Notes: generated by a model not told the origin, from the letters alone. A stretch of 64,000 bases of DNA from Bacillota bacterium (GCA_003149915.1 QAMK01000010.1:1-64000); one strand, 5' to 3'; counted from the first letter of the stretch, positions 43,089 through 53,155 are shown. Numbers and translations: made by a program.

Positions 43089-43229
43089 AACTAACATTTT
43101 TGACACGATTGTCTTATTTTTGGTATATCTTTGTTTTTCTGACTCTCTTGCAGAAACAGCCACACTAGCAGTATCAACTGTTTTCTAAAAGAAATTTCTT
43201 TTCTTTTACAGATTGATATCCTTCTCTTT

Positions 43230-44852
43230 TTAATTTCCAGAAACAGCATTTACAATAGCAGGAACAACTTGTTTCTTACGAGAAACACATCCATCTTGGA
43301 AGAATCCTTCCTGAACGGAAATGCCTGGATATGCTTCTTCCATAATAGATGTCAAATGTTCCGTATACAAGAAGTATGAACCATTTGCTAAAATATCTGT
43401 CACGACGACAACCATACCTGTATACCCATTTTTAGATAGTTCGTTTTCCATCGCTTCTAAGAATGCTTCTTTCTTACTTAGTACCGAATCGATATTGAAC
43501 GTAAACACTTGGGCAATGGCAATCTTTTCATCCCCAATGGGATACAATTTGCAATCGATATTGATGATTTCTTCTTCCGTCATGCCATCGAAACTAGTAC
43601 CTGCTTTTAACATATCCAAAGCATATGTAGTAGCGTCTACTCCTGCAATTGGTGCTAATACACGAACTGCTTCCCTATCCTTATCTGTCGTAGTAGGACT
43701 CGTCAAATTCAAAGTATCGGAAAGAATACCAGAAATCATAATTCCAGCGATATTTTGTGGAATCTCAATGTGATTTTCTTGATACATACAATAGACGATT
43801 GTATTCGTAGAACCAACAGCCATGTTACGGAAGTTAATCGGATTAGATGTCGTCAAATCGCCAATTCTATGATGATCGACAATTTCGACAATCTCTGCTT
43901 CTTCTAATCCAGCGACACTTTGATCAGCCTCATTATGATCTACCAAGATTACTTTTTTACGATTCTTTTCCATGATATCAGTAATTCGAATCAATCCCTG
44001 ACAAATGCCTTTTTTATTGACAATCGGATAATTGTTGTGTTTTAACTTTCTACTTTTTTCTAAAAATTCAGAAAAAATCGTATTTTCATCAAAGCAAGTT
44101 GGATAATCTCCTGCCGTTACATTCTTAACATAACTACTTAAATCCAACAATTTAGCAGTATGGAAACTGTCGTAAGCAGTACGAATGATATTGACGTGAT
44201 TTTCTTTGGCAATCTCAATATGTTCTGGATGAATCTCCCCATTTCCAACGATAATCAAAAGTTTTACTTTACTCATAACGGCATACTCGATAATACTATG
44301 GCGATCTCCTACGATCAAAATAGAAGAAGAATCCAAATGAACGCTGTTCATGAACGTCGTACTACGAAAAGCAGCCGCAATAATAGAACCATCAATCTCA
44401 TCATCGAATTTTAAAATAGACTCTGCTTTTAATACATGTAAAATGTTTTCATAAGAAGTATGAAGAGAAGTAAAATTACCGTTTACTAATTCTTTTAAAA
44501 TCATCTTGACCGTAATCAAACCAGAAAACTCACGATTTTCTTTTACCAAAGGAATTCCGGTGATACCTTTATCTAACAATGTTTCATACGTATCCAAAAT
44601 AGAAGTAGTATCTGGTAAATAGTAATTTTTATGATACAAAACGTCTTTGATCTGCAAATATACATGATCTAAATACTTAGGTTCCTTCACATGAAAAGTA
44701 TCCAAAGCATATTTGGTTTCTTTACTAATGCTTCCCAACACTCTAGGTTCTGTATTCTCACCTAATTGATTTTTTAAATAAGAAAGTGCAATGGCAGAAG
44801 TCACTGCATCGGTATCTGGATTTTTGTGTCCAAAAATATAAGTCTTTTCCAT
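43230..44852 (-). CDS. ppaC: CBS/DRTGG-containing manganese-dependent inorganic pyrophosphatase
   Basis: 540 residues; the plain family II enzyme is about 310, so this is the regulated form. DHH domain start GHKNPDTDAVTSAIALSYL (8-26) is split by two CBS domains (about 75-125 and 255-300) and a DRTGG domain between them (about 130-240), then VDHHRIGDL (DHH metal ligands), SDTLNLTSPTTTDKDREAV and DHHA2 with SRKKQVVPA near the end. It hydrolyses PPi; in characterised relatives the CBS/DRTGG part binds AMP, ADP or diadenosine polyphosphates and adjusts activity. Stand-alone. Confidence 0.95.
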   Translation of the reverse strand: MEKTYIFGHKNPDTDAVTSAIALSYLKNQLGENTEPRVLGSISKETKYALDTFHVKEPKYLDHVYLQIKDVLYHKNYYLPDTTSILDTYETLLDKGITGIPLVKENREFSGLITVKMILKELVNGNFTSLHTSYENILHVLKAESILKFDDEIDGSIIAAAFRSTTFMNSVHLDSSSILIVGDRHSIIEYAVMSKVKLLIIVGNGEIHPEHIEIAKENHVNIIRTAYDSFHTAKLLDLSSYVKNVTAGDYPTCFDENTIFSEFLEKSRKLKHNNYPIVNKKGICQGLIRITDIMEKNRKKVILVDHNEADQSVAGLEEAEIVEIVDHHRIGDLTTSNPINFRNMAVGSTNTIVYCMYQENHIEIPQNIAGIMISGILSDTLNLTSPTTTDKDREAVRVLAPIAGVDATTYALDMLKAGTSFDGMTEEEIINIDCKLYPIGDEKIAIAQVFTFNIDSVLSKKEAFLEAMENELSKNGYTGMVVVVTDILANGSYFLYTEHLTSIMEEAYPGISVQEGFFQDGCVSRKKQVVPAIVNAVSGN

Positions 44853-44901
44853 ATTATCAACCCCAATCGCTGCTTTATAATGTAATTTATTTTTATTCTA
44901 T

Positions 44902-45528
44902 TTACTTTTTAATATAAGAACCGTGTGATTCCGTTTCACAATGCAAAGCACTATTTTGTTTTTTAACCAAAGTATATTGACGATATAATTCTTCACCCGT
45001 CATATCGTTTACAAAACGCATGGCCTCTTCATTCGTGCGACCTGCCTTGGCAATCTGATAAGCAATACTATCTGCTTCTTTTAAAGCCCCTACTTTATCT
45101 GCAATCGTTTCATCTTGAAGAACAGAAGAAACCAATCCCTGCTTAGCAATTGTCGTCGCAAGACGTTGGTGTTCCTCTTCACAATAAGAAAGTAAAGTAT
45201 CGACAAACAAAGCACGTTCTTTGACACTAAAGTTTTGAAAAGAGCAATCGGTTTGTTGTAAAAAATGAGAAACAATTCCAAGTGCTTTTACTTTCTGTGT
45301 ATTATTATCAAATGAGATACTTTCCATAACTGCTTTATCAATTACTTGAGCAAAGCCAAGCATATCTAGTGCTTTTTTAGGTTCGATATCATCTAACACA
45401 AGATAAACAATCCATCCGATAGGAACAAAATCACTTGAAAACTCTTCCAAATGATGTTCTACATATCGAATACTTGTTTTTGCTACTTCTTCCGGTGAAG
45501 CATTTTCTGTAAAAAGTGGTGTATACAT
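44902..45528 (-). CDS. Unrecognised protein after addA
   Basis: 208 residues, no signal or membrane span, helical and acidic (SPEEVAKTSIRYVEHHLEEFSS, YCEEEHQRLATTIAKQGLV). The N-terminus MYTPLFTENASPEEV has a good RBS (AGGGGGAATT). It starts 11 bases after the addA stop, so it is the third gene of addB-addA. No family recognised and no helicase, nuclease or DNA-binding motif is visible. Confidence 0.7.
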   Translation of the reverse strand: MYTPLFTENASPEEVAKTSIRYVEHHLEEFSSDFVPIGWIVYLVLDDIEPKKALDMLGFAQVIDKAVMESISFDNNTQKVKALGIVSHFLQQTDCSFQNFSVKERALFVDTLLSYCEEEHQRLATTIAKQGLVSSVLQDETIADKVGALKEADSIAYQIAKAGRTNEEAMRFVNDMTGEELYRQYTLVKKQNSALHCETESHGSYIKK

Positions 45529-45539
45529 TCTAATTCCCC

Positions 45540-48500
45540 CTACATGGCAACCATTCTATCATCTAAAATAGAATACAAGTATGCCTCAACAGGTTTTCCT
45601 GTCTTTTGATAAATATATTTTTTATATCCGTCTAACTGTTTGCGATATGCTTCATCAGTTACTTCTTTCAATTTATAATCGATGATGACATACCGATTTT
45701 CATATTGAAGTAGTAAGTCGATAATACCATGTTGCATCTTTCCATCCAGTTCTGTCATGAACTCATATTCTTGATAAACAGCCTGCGGCGCATTTCTTAC
45801 TATATCATGTTTTAAGAATAATGTCACTTTTTCTTTTTCAAATTTTGATAATTTTTCTAAATTTGGATGCAAAATATCGATACTTTCGAACACTTCATGC
45901 ATATGTTCACCAAATTTCATCGCACGCAGCTCTTGTTTTGAAAGAATATGAGAAGTCGTTTTAGAAAACCGTTCTTGTCCAATCGGTTGCACTGAAATCG
46001 ATATCTCTTCTTCTACGTAATGAGCGAAGCTCGTCGGGTATTCTTTTTTCGTAAGTGTATGATAAGCATGCGTAAGTGGAATCTCTTTTAAATCGATAGA
46101 AAATGTATAAGGAGATAACACATCGCGTATCGAATCTAACATATCGGCAAGACTACTCCAAGAAACTTTGCTATCATAATCCGTTCCTTTATCCCATTCC
46201 CTAGATGGCAAAACGAAAATCATCTTCTCTTTTGCCCGTGTGACAGCAACGTAGAACAAACGAATCTTCTCGGAGACTTCTTCCATCGTATATCGTTCTT
46301 TATAAAGTGATTTTAAAATCGTATCGCCGATTCCCTCTTTAAAGTACGGTGTAATAATACCCGTCTTATTATCGTATAAAAAGCGGTCATTCATATCTCG
46401 CATGTTGAACTTAACATCCAACGAAGCAAAGTAGCAAATCGGAAATTCAAGTCCTTTCGATGCATGAATCGTCATAATTTGAACGGCATTGCTTGCATCT
46501 TCACTCACTTTGTATTTTAAATCCAATTGGTCGTTTTCTGTAAGTTCCACTAAGTACTCTTGAAACATCGACGGCGTCATTCCAATCGATTCGAATCCTT
46601 TCGCAATTCGTTTTAAATTGTCGATACGAGCCAAAGCAGAATCGATATCTCCTACACTTAATAACTTCTCATAATAGGAGAATGCAGTCAAAATCCGGTC
46701 TAACAATTCCGTCGTCGAAAGACCATCTAACTCTTTTGCAATCGGTTCTGCTAACTGATAGATAGATGACTCTGCAATGCGTTTTCCAGTTATCGTCTGA
46801 AAGATTTCTTGATCGGATAAAGAAAGCAAGAAACTTCTAGCAATCGAAGCATACGTATGATAATACATCGTATCGTATTCGTGATGATAAATTTTGAAGA
46901 TAAACGTTAAGATGTTGGAGAATAACAGTAAATCTGTCGTACTTTTAATCGATTCATCTTTCTTAACTGCCAATGGAATTCCAAAATACGTAAATATCTT
47001 TTTATAAAGTCCAAAATTCGTACTTCGATCCAACATAATGACGAAATCTTGATACTTACATGGTCGTGGTTTCGCATTTTCCTCTTTAAAATTGTATACC
47101 AAATATCCAGACTCTATCTTCTTTTTAATATCCTGAGCAATCCAAAATGCCTCGATTTCTTCTTTGCTATATTCAGAACTCTTATCGTAATCATAACGAT
47201 ATACTTCCATTTGATGAGAGGTATCGCTCTTACCTTGTTCTTCGTAAGAAGTGTTTCCAAACACCATGCGGTGACTAGCCTTGTAATCAGCCCCTCCTAC
47301 TACCGAATCCATTAACAAATCGAACATCAAATTGACGTTATCCAAAACTTCTTTACGGGAACGAAAATTTTTATTTAAGTCGATTTTAAAGCCATCGATA
47401 CCCTTTTGATAATTCTCATATTTTTCTTTAAAAATATACGGATTGGCATTTCGAAAACGATAGATTGACTGTTTGATATCGCCGACCATATAGACGTTAT
47501 GATTAGCAATCAAAGAGATAAACGTCTCTTGTAAATCGGATGTATCTTGATACTCATCGATCATGATTTCTTGGAATGATTGTTTGACCTCCTCTTTGAT
47601 GTCCGGATGATCTAACAGTAACTGAATCGCCATCTTACTAATATCGGTAAAATCGTACGTATCTTCTTCGTGTTTTAGTTCCATCATCTTTTGATCTAAC
47701 TCTAGCAAAATCGATACGATTTCTTTTGCATATCCTTCTGTAGCCCAAATGGCATCTTTCATCTCTTGGTAAGATGGGTACACCAAATAATCCTTTGCTC
47801 GTTTGCGTAATTCAGACAATTTAGCGAAGTATGCTTTGACGTCATCTTCACTATTTCGAGGTGTTTGAGGGGCTCTCTCATCTAGAGAACCGACCATTTC
47901 GTCGTACGTTTTAGAGTCCAAGAACTTGCGGTAAAAAGAATACACTTTCTCACTTACTTTCTCTTCTAATAAAGGACACAAAGATTCGATGATATTTTGC
48001 ATCTCTTCTTGTAAAGAAAACAATTTAGAAACGTACAAATGACAATAAGACTCAATGGTATCAGGTTGATAAAACGTATCGATATAAGAAGTCAAATACT
48101 CTACTTTATCGTATCGCAAATCGAGTGCGTGATTGATTTTTAAAATACTTTTTTTAAGCGAATCGTCATCTTTCGTACAGAAATCGTAAATTAACTTCGT
48201 AAAATCCGAAGTTGGATTTTCATAACGTCGCATCAAGATTTCATCTAAAAACTCATTTTCTCGAATGGTAAAAACAGATGCTTCGCCAATTTGAATGTTT
48301 TTGGATACGTTCAATAAATAATGGTACTTTTTCACCAAACTGAGTGAGTAACTATCGAACGTCGTAATGTAAGCACCATCTAACTCCAATAGTTGCGAAG
48401 CAAGATCCGGATTCTTTTTAATATTGGCCCGAATTCGCTCTCTCATCTCAGCTGCTGCCGCTTTTGTAAACGTCAAAATCAAAAGTTGTTTAATACCGAC

Positions 48501-48632
48501 ACCACTTTTTAGTTTCCGTAAAACTCGTTCCGATAAAACTGCTGTTTTACCAGAACCAGCACCGGCACTGACGATGATGTTTTCTCCTTCATGATTGATT
48601 GCAAGTTGTTGTTCATTCGTCCATTTCGGCAT
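45540..48632 (-). CDS. addA: ATP-dependent helicase/nuclease subunit A
   Basis: 1030 residues, shorter than B. subtilis AddA (about 1230). Motor with 3'-5' helicase and C-terminal nuclease for double-strand-break end processing. Walker A NIIVSAGAGSGKTAVLSERV (residues 21-40), motif Ia LTFTKAAAAEMRERI, DExx IMIDEYQDTS, motif III-IV GDIKQSIYRFRNA, motif V IMTIHASKGLEFPICYF and motif VI FYVAVTRAKEKM; C-terminal PD-(D/E)xK nuclease with IDYKLKEV and the upstream MQHGIIDLL. Start at 48630-48632 (AAGGTG, 6 bases) rather than the GTG nine bases out. Overlaps the addB end by 20 bases. Confidence 0.97.
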   Translation of the reverse strand: MPKWTNEQQLAINHEGENIIVSAGAGSGKTAVLSERVLRKLKSGVGIKQLLILTFTKAAAAEMRERIRANIKKNPDLASQLLELDGAYITTFDSYSLSLVKKYHYLLNVSKNIQIGEASVFTIRENEFLDEILMRRYENPTSDFTKLIYDFCTKDDDSLKKSILKINHALDLRYDKVEYLTSYIDTFYQPDTIESYCHLYVSKLFSLQEEMQNIIESLCPLLEEKVSEKVYSFYRKFLDSKTYDEMVGSLDERAPQTPRNSEDDVKAYFAKLSELRKRAKDYLVYPSYQEMKDAIWATEGYAKEIVSILLELDQKMMELKHEEDTYDFTDISKMAIQLLLDHPDIKEEVKQSFQEIMIDEYQDTSDLQETFISLIANHNVYMVGDIKQSIYRFRNANPYIFKEKYENYQKGIDGFKIDLNKNFRSRKEVLDNVNLMFDLLMDSVVGGADYKASHRMVFGNTSYEEQGKSDTSHQMEVYRYDYDKSSEYSKEEIEAFWIAQDIKKKIESGYLVYNFKEENAKPRPCKYQDFVIMLDRSTNFGLYKKIFTYFGIPLAVKKDESIKSTTDLLLFSNILTFIFKIYHHEYDTMYYHTYASIARSFLLSLSDQEIFQTITGKRIAESSIYQLAEPIAKELDGLSTTELLDRILTAFSYYEKLLSVGDIDSALARIDNLKRIAKGFESIGMTPSMFQEYLVELTENDQLDLKYKVSEDASNAVQIMTIHASKGLEFPICYFASLDVKFNMRDMNDRFLYDNKTGIITPYFKEGIGDTILKSLYKERYTMEEVSEKIRLFYVAVTRAKEKMIFVLPSREWDKGTDYDSKVSWSSLADMLDSIRDVLSPYTFSIDLKEIPLTHAYHTLTKKEYPTSFAHYVEEEISISVQPIGQERFSKTTSHILSKQELRAMKFGEHMHEVFESIDILHPNLEKLSKFEKEKVTLFLKHDIVRNAPQAVYQEYEFMTELDGKMQHGIIDLLLQYENRYVIIDYKLKEVTDEAYRKQLDGYKKYIYQKTGKPVEAYLYSILDDRMVAM

Positions 48633-50985
48633 CCTCTTCACCTTCTTTCTCTACTGTCGTAATACGAATTAAATCTCTGTCATCGTGATAACAGATAGCC
48701 CGAAACGGACAATATCCACACGACTCGTTTTTGCCATTGATTACTTTTGGATTAATCGTAAAGTCCGCTTTGACAATGGATTCGATACACTCGTCGATCT
48801 TTTGGTCCACTAACGAAACAAGGGCATCCATCTCCGCATCTGTCTTCACTTTCGAATTGGATGAAAGTTCACCATTCTTCTTACATTTCAAGCCTTTTAC
48901 GACACTGCTACTAGCATAATCTTGATCGATTTTCATCATCGCTACGGAACTAGAATTCGTATAACCTTGTAGCTTCAAATTATCCTCTTTCTGCTCTTGG
49001 TATGCTTTCCCCTTTTGAATCGTAATCTCGTTGTTTAAAATTTTCTGTAAATAGAAGCCCGTAAACTTCACATTAGAAAACAAGTGACTCTTAGAAACCA
49101 AATACAAATAGACAGGAAGTTGCAAAGAAAGACCATATTCGGCAAGTCTCAAGTTGAGTTCTGGATTGCCCGTCTTGTAATCGATGATGGCAACGTATGT
49201 CATCCCCATATCTTCCGTATACAAAATCTTATCGACGAAACCCTTAAACGTAATATCTAAACCTGGCACGTGCTTTGGAATTTCAATTCTCTTCTCACAT
49301 AGAATATGATCAAAAGAAGAGACTGTCATTTGTTTGCGAATCGTTGCAATAATAAATTCCAAATCACTCTTTAATTTCATTAAGAAAAATTTTCCTCTCG
49401 CATCGAACGAGTACTTAGAAACTTCCTGTTTCCAAGATTTTTCAAAAGAAAAGTCGGGTTTACTAAAACACGTTGCTAACACGGCATGAAAAACATTTCC
49501 GACAATCGTATAAAACGATTCTTCAAACGCATCTAACTTTAAAATCTTACTTAAATAATAAGCAAAGGAACACTCGTAAAACTGATTCAAATCAGAGTAA
49601 GACAACGTCAAATGATGATTGCAATGTTCTAAGAAGTCAGAAACAGAAATCGATGTATAAGCATGTCGATAACTTTGATATCCGATATCTTGATAAAACC
49701 CAGCAAGTTCCTTTCCCTCTTGATCGATGATTCCATATTTTTGATGCAAATCGAACTTTCTAGCAAGATCTAACTTCTTAGATAACGGTGAATAAATCGT
49801 CAAAGTTGGTTCAACTTCCTTTTTCTCTACTAGTAACTCATCTAACAGAGAAGATGGATACATTTCTCCGTCATTGGACATTTTTCGGTACAACAACGTA
49901 ATATTAGAGAAAGAATAAATATCGCGTATTGCATCGGTTCTACTATGTAAGTTCTTCTCTGTACTAGTCCATAATCCGAGTTCTTTTTTGACGTCATCGC
50001 GGAAGAAATCTTCATCTTTGTATGTCGTTGGAAAATCCTGATTAAAATCGAATAAAAAGACATGACAATCTTCTTGAATCAACGAAGAAAACGGTACAAT
50101 GGAAACAGCCTCTTCATAATTCACTTTCTGTTTTTGACAATTTCTAAGTTCTTCTAATAAAAACTCTTTGATATCTTGAACGTTGCCTTCATAAAAAGAA
50201 TAGCGATTGAGTACATTTAAAAACATCGGAAAGCACTCTTCTTCTTGTAAGGCCTCCTCAATTTCTTGAAATGTCGTCGCAGTTTCTAAAACTTTCTTTA
50301 CTTTGGCTCCAAAATACGTTCCATATAAAGAAGAAGACTCCTGATTTCGAAGGGGAATGCCATAAAGAGAAAACGTCCGTTCTAATTCAAACGAAACTTC
50401 ATCTCCTACATTCATCAAATAAATGGAGTTTAACGATACACCTTGTTTTACTAATTTCATCACTTCGTTAGCGACAAAGGAAACCATGAAAGATGCAGTT
50501 AAAAAAGAGTACATAGGAACAGAATGCGGAACTACCTCATCCTGATCTAAAATCGTAACGGATGTAATCTGTTCGACCCGTTCCAATATCTTTCTTTCAA
50601 AAGGAGAAACATCCCCTGAAACGACAACCCGATACGATGCTAAAATAGAAGGAAAAAGAGCATCACGGTGCAATAACCCTTTTTCGTCTAATTCCACCTT
50701 CTGCTTTTGTAAAAATTCAAGGGATGGAATATTAGCAGATTCAATATACTTCATATGTTCCAAATAAATTTTAGCAATCGATGGTTTCACATGATATGTC
50801 TTACTAAAATAGACGAGTGCTTCTTCATCATAAGAAAACAAAAAACGTTCTAAAAACTCCCCCATCGTCATGAACTTCAGTCGGTAAAAATTCCCTTTTT
50901 CATCGATAGTACGTAAAATTTTCTGTCTTGTAAAAGATGGCACAATAAACAACGTTCCATCTTGAATATAATCGTATAAATTCAA
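48613..50985 (-). CDS. addB: AddB/RexB-type nuclease subunit, reduced form without Walker A
   Basis: 790 residues against about 1150 in AddB. The N-terminus (YDYIQDGTLFIVPSFTRQK) has no GxGxGKT, so the ATP-binding loop found in AddB is absent, as in RexB. C-terminal nuclease is intact: GFVDKIL (Asp588), AIIDYKTGNP (Asp605, Lys607), LSLQLPVY (Gln625). An iron-sulfur cluster is expected from Cys475 (YECSFAYY) and the C-terminal SCGYCPFRAIC. The region of UvrD-like helicase motifs is short. Start taken as TTG at 50985 because AGAGGTGG precedes it. Overlaps addA. Confidence 0.93.
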   Translation of the reverse strand: MNLYDYIQDGTLFIVPSFTRQKILRTIDEKGNFYRLKFMTMGEFLERFLFSYDEEALVYFSKTYHVKPSIAKIYLEHMKYIESANIPSLEFLQKQKVELDEKGLLHRDALFPSILASYRVVVSGDVSPFERKILERVEQITSVTILDQDEVVPHSVPMYSFLTASFMVSFVANEVMKLVKQGVSLNSIYLMNVGDEVSFELERTFSLYGIPLRNQESSSLYGTYFGAKVKKVLETATTFQEIEEALQEEECFPMFLNVLNRYSFYEGNVQDIKEFLLEELRNCQKQKVNYEEAVSIVPFSSLIQEDCHVFLFDFNQDFPTTYKDEDFFRDDVKKELGLWTSTEKNLHSRTDAIRDIYSFSNITLLYRKMSNDGEMYPSSLLDELLVEKKEVEPTLTIYSPLSKKLDLARKFDLHQKYGIIDQEGKELAGFYQDIGYQSYRHAYTSISVSDFLEHCNHHLTLSYSDLNQFYECSFAYYLSKILKLDAFEESFYTIVGNVFHAVLATCFSKPDFSFEKSWKQEVSKYSFDARGKFFLMKLKSDLEFIIATIRKQMTVSSFDHILCEKRIEIPKHVPGLDITFKGFVDKILYTEDMGMTYVAIIDYKTGNPELNLRLAEYGLSLQLPVYLYLVSKSHLFSNVKFTGFYLQKILNNEITIQKGKAYQEQKEDNLKLQGYTNSSSVAMMKIDQDYASSSVVKGLKCKKNGELSSNSKVKTDAEMDALVSLVDQKIDECIESIVKADFTINPKVINGKNESCGYCPFRAICYHDDRDLIRITTVEKEGEEDAEMDE

Positions 50986-51031
50986 GTTAACCACCTCTTA
51001 TCCATTATAACAATTTTTACTTTAAGAGAAA

Positions 51032-51055
51032 ATAAAAACAGATACAAAAGTATCT
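51032..51055 (-). terminator. Terminator of the 51054-51362 gene
   Basis: AGATAC (51040-51045) / GTATCT (51050-51055), 4-base loop, GTTTTTATT on the minus strand. Confidence 0.7.
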
Positions 51056-51362
51056 ATTTTCGCTTCCAAAATGTACGTGTAATATAAAATAAGAAAATAC
51101 AGTAAATGACGAACAAACACCACATCAAAACGGTATTGATAATACCATTCGAATAACGATTGATAATTCCTACCATACTAGTAGGAAAGTATTTATCGAT
51201 TAAACTAGATAGCTCCGGTACTCCTAAGTTATTGGATACAAACGTAAGAAGCCGTAAGAAAATATCGATGATGGCAATTAAATACACGAAACTGGAAAAT
51301 CGTTTAAAAAACAATACAACTGCTACTACTAATAACAATAATACAATTAAATCCCAATACAT
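51054..51362 (-). CDS. Small three-helix membrane protein
   Basis: 102 residues with membrane segments at about 5-20, 25-45 and 74-95 (IVLLLLVVAVVLFF, VYLIAIIDIFLRLLTFV, TVLMWCLFVIYCIFLFYI), joined by a loop with ELSSLIDKYFPTSM. The end RTFWKRK is basic. No family recognised and no partners within the same unit. RBS AGAGGGTAG before the ATG. A small integral membrane protein of unknown role. Confidence 0.65.
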   Translation of the reverse strand: MYWDLIVLLLLVVAVVLFFKRFSSFVYLIAIIDIFLRLLTFVSNNLGVPELSSLIDKYFPTSMVGIINRYSNGIINTVLMWCLFVIYCIFLFYITRTFWKRK

Positions 51363-51406
51363 AATACTACCCTCTTCATTCTAGCATAAATTTAGAATAT
51401 CACAAA

Positions 51407-51937
51407 TTACACATTTTGAAAATAATAATTGTACTTTTTTTCATGTCCAATCGTTGTATCTTCGCCATGTCCAGAATATACTTTACAATCATCTGACAAA
51501 GATTTAATCTTCGTAATGCTTCTAGCCATTTCGTTCATATCACCAGTTGGCAAATCCCATCTACCGACACTTTCCAAAAACAAGAAGTCGCCACAAAATA
51601 AAACATTGTCATCCGGAAAATAAAAACTGATAGAATCACTCGTATGACCTGGCGTATAAATGACAGAAAAGTGAAAACCACTTTCCTGATATTCTTTCTC
51701 TTCTGTATTGTTTTTATCAAAAACAGGAACCGAATAATCTGCTAATAAATCATCCAATGCGCCGACATGATCAAAGTGATGATGCGTAATCAAAACAAAA
51801 TCGACGGTTCTCCCTTTTAAGGCCTTTTTAATATTCGGATAATCGCTTCCTGGATCGACAACAAACAGATGATTGGCACTAGAAACCAAATAACAATTTT
51901 CTTCTAATTCACCCGTTACAACACGTTCAATCTTCAT
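51407..51937 (-). CDS. Metallo-beta-lactamase-fold hydrolase
   Basis: 176 residues from the ATG at 51935-51937 (AGGTGATAG before it). MBL motif HxHxDH in ITHHHFDHVGALDDL, upstream Asp in FVVDPGSDYPN, second His in YTPGHTSDSISFY and Asp in LFCGDFLF, then YSGHGEDTTIG, all zinc ligands of glyoxalase-II-type enzymes. The YqgX/GloB-like size and the residue order suggest a thioester or lactone hydrolase, substrate unknown. Near queH and yebC but not in an obvious unit. Confidence 0.92.
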   Translation of the reverse strand: MKIERVVTGELEENCYLVSSANHLFVVDPGSDYPNIKKALKGRTVDFVLITHHHFDHVGALDDLLADYSVPVFDKNNTEEKEYQESGFHFSVIYTPGHTSDSISFYFPDDNVLFCGDFLFLESVGRWDLPTGDMNEMARSITKIKSLSDDCKVYSGHGEDTTIGHEKKYNYYFQNV

Positions 51938-51969
51938 TTCTATCACCTAACTTATTATATCATAAGCAG

Positions 51970-51994
51970 CAAAAAAAGTCTCTTAATAGAGACT
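51970..51994 (-). terminator. Terminator of queH-51983 unit
   Basis: AGTCTCT (51977-51983) / AGAGACT (51988-51994), 4-base loop and seven T on the minus strand; lies over the end of the 51983-52525 gene. Confidence 0.85.
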
Positions 51995-52525
51995 CGTTTT
52001 TCCAGTCATAGTCATATTTCGATTATTCGAAAATTGGAATATCGTTCCAAGTGCTGTGAAAACTAAAGTTACGATGAATTGATATGGTTCTAATACTGGA
52101 ATGTAAGAAACCGTAATCGTAGCAAGAATCAATGCACCACTCATTGCCGTCGATAAAATAATTAAAAGTTTGAATAGTTTTAAAGATAAGAACGCTAGTA
52201 TGAGACCAACGACAATAGCAAGCAATAAATAATACCAAATTTCAATATTACAGAATGCTTGTACAAATTGAAATCCAGTCAAAAACATGTACAAAAATAT
52301 GACAATTTTCTCAATACTAAAACTAATTAAAGCACAAATAAATCCTGCCACAATGCGAAGTGTTAACAACAAACTTCCATTATCGATAACGGGTGCTAAA
52401 TATCTTGCAAGTGAAAACCCAAATGCAAAAAAGGCAACAGCAAAAACCAATTTGCGCATCTTAAGTCCAAAGAAACAAGATAAAAAACCAACGATTGCAA
52501 TCACAAAAATCAAAAGTGAACTCAT
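51983..52525 (-). CDS. DUF4203-like membrane protein
   Basis: 180 residues with six or seven hydrophobic helices (SSLLIFVIAIVGFLSCFFGL, LVFAVAFFAFGFSLARYL, LLLAIVVGLILAFLSLKLF) and few charges, a pattern like DUF4203/TM7S3-like proteins. Start ATG overlaps the stop of queH (ATGA), so they are translationally coupled. Ends inside the terminator. No known function; a channel-like role is only a guess. Confidence 0.65.
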   Translation of the reverse strand: MSSLLIFVIAIVGFLSCFFGLKMRKLVFAVAFFAFGFSLARYLAPVIDNGSLLLTLRIVAGFICALISFSIEKIVIFLYMFLTGFQFVQAFCNIEIWYYLLLAIVVGLILAFLSLKLFKLLIILSTAMSGALILATITVSYIPVLEPYQFIVTLVFTALGTIFQFSNNRNMTMTGKTSLY

Positions 52526-53142
52526 ACTTTTCTCTTTTCCCTCTCTCTTTCTAGCCTAGAGTAAATACATCCACAATAATCTTGCCGGTAAAGTCCATAT
52601 ACATGTGACAATTCGATACTTCTCTTATAACCGTTTTTCTTTTTAAAATCAGCATATAAATATGGAACTCCATACTCTTTTGCTAGACTCTCACCGATTT
52701 CATTTAACCAAGTTGCGTTTTTATAAGGACTAATCGATAACGTCGTACCAAAATAATCGAAATGATGTTCTTTTGCAAGACGAGCAGTTTTCTCTAGTCT
52801 AAGCTTATAACAATCATAACATCTTTCGCCACCCTCTTTCAAGTCCTCTTTTCCTTTGGCAATTTTCAAAAACTCAGATACTTCATGTTCGCAAGGTAAA
52901 GTCGTAACGGGATTAGCAAGCGGCATCGTATGAATCAAACGTTCCACTTCATGTAAACGTTTCTGGTACTCCTCTTCATTCATAATATTGGGATTGTAAT
53001 AAAGAATCGTAATTTGAAAATGAGATGATAAATACTCTAAGACATAACTAGAACATGGCGCACAACAAGCCTGTAAAAGTAAAGTGGGCATCCTATCTTT
53101 TTCTTTTTCCAATATCTTTTCTAATTCAATTTGATAATTCAT
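52522..53142 (-). CDS. queH: Epoxyqueuosine reductase QueH
   Basis: 206 residues. Reduces epoxyqueuosine to queuosine, last step, replacing the cobalamin-dependent QueG. The DUF208 motifs are all present: LLLQACCAPCSSYVLEYL (CCAPC), ERCYDCYKLRLEKTARLAKE (CxxC), YFGTTLSISPYKN and DYCGCIYS (CxC), which bind an iron-sulfur cluster and a second metal. It complements queA and tgt 16 kb away. Confidence 0.95.
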   Translation of the reverse strand: MNYQIELEKILEKEKDRMPTLLLQACCAPCSSYVLEYLSSHFQITILYYNPNIMNEEEYQKRLHEVERLIHTMPLANPVTTLPCEHEVSEFLKIAKGKEDLKEGGERCYDCYKLRLEKTARLAKEHHFDYFGTTLSISPYKNATWLNEIGESLAKEYGVPYLYADFKKKNGYKRSIELSHVYGLYRQDYCGCIYSRLEREREKRKV

Positions 53143-53155
53143 AAACTCACCTACT

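Noticed and set aside
43321..43773. Plus-strand frame inside the pyrophosphatase gene
   Set aside because: Antisense shadow; the minus-strand gene shows full family motifs.
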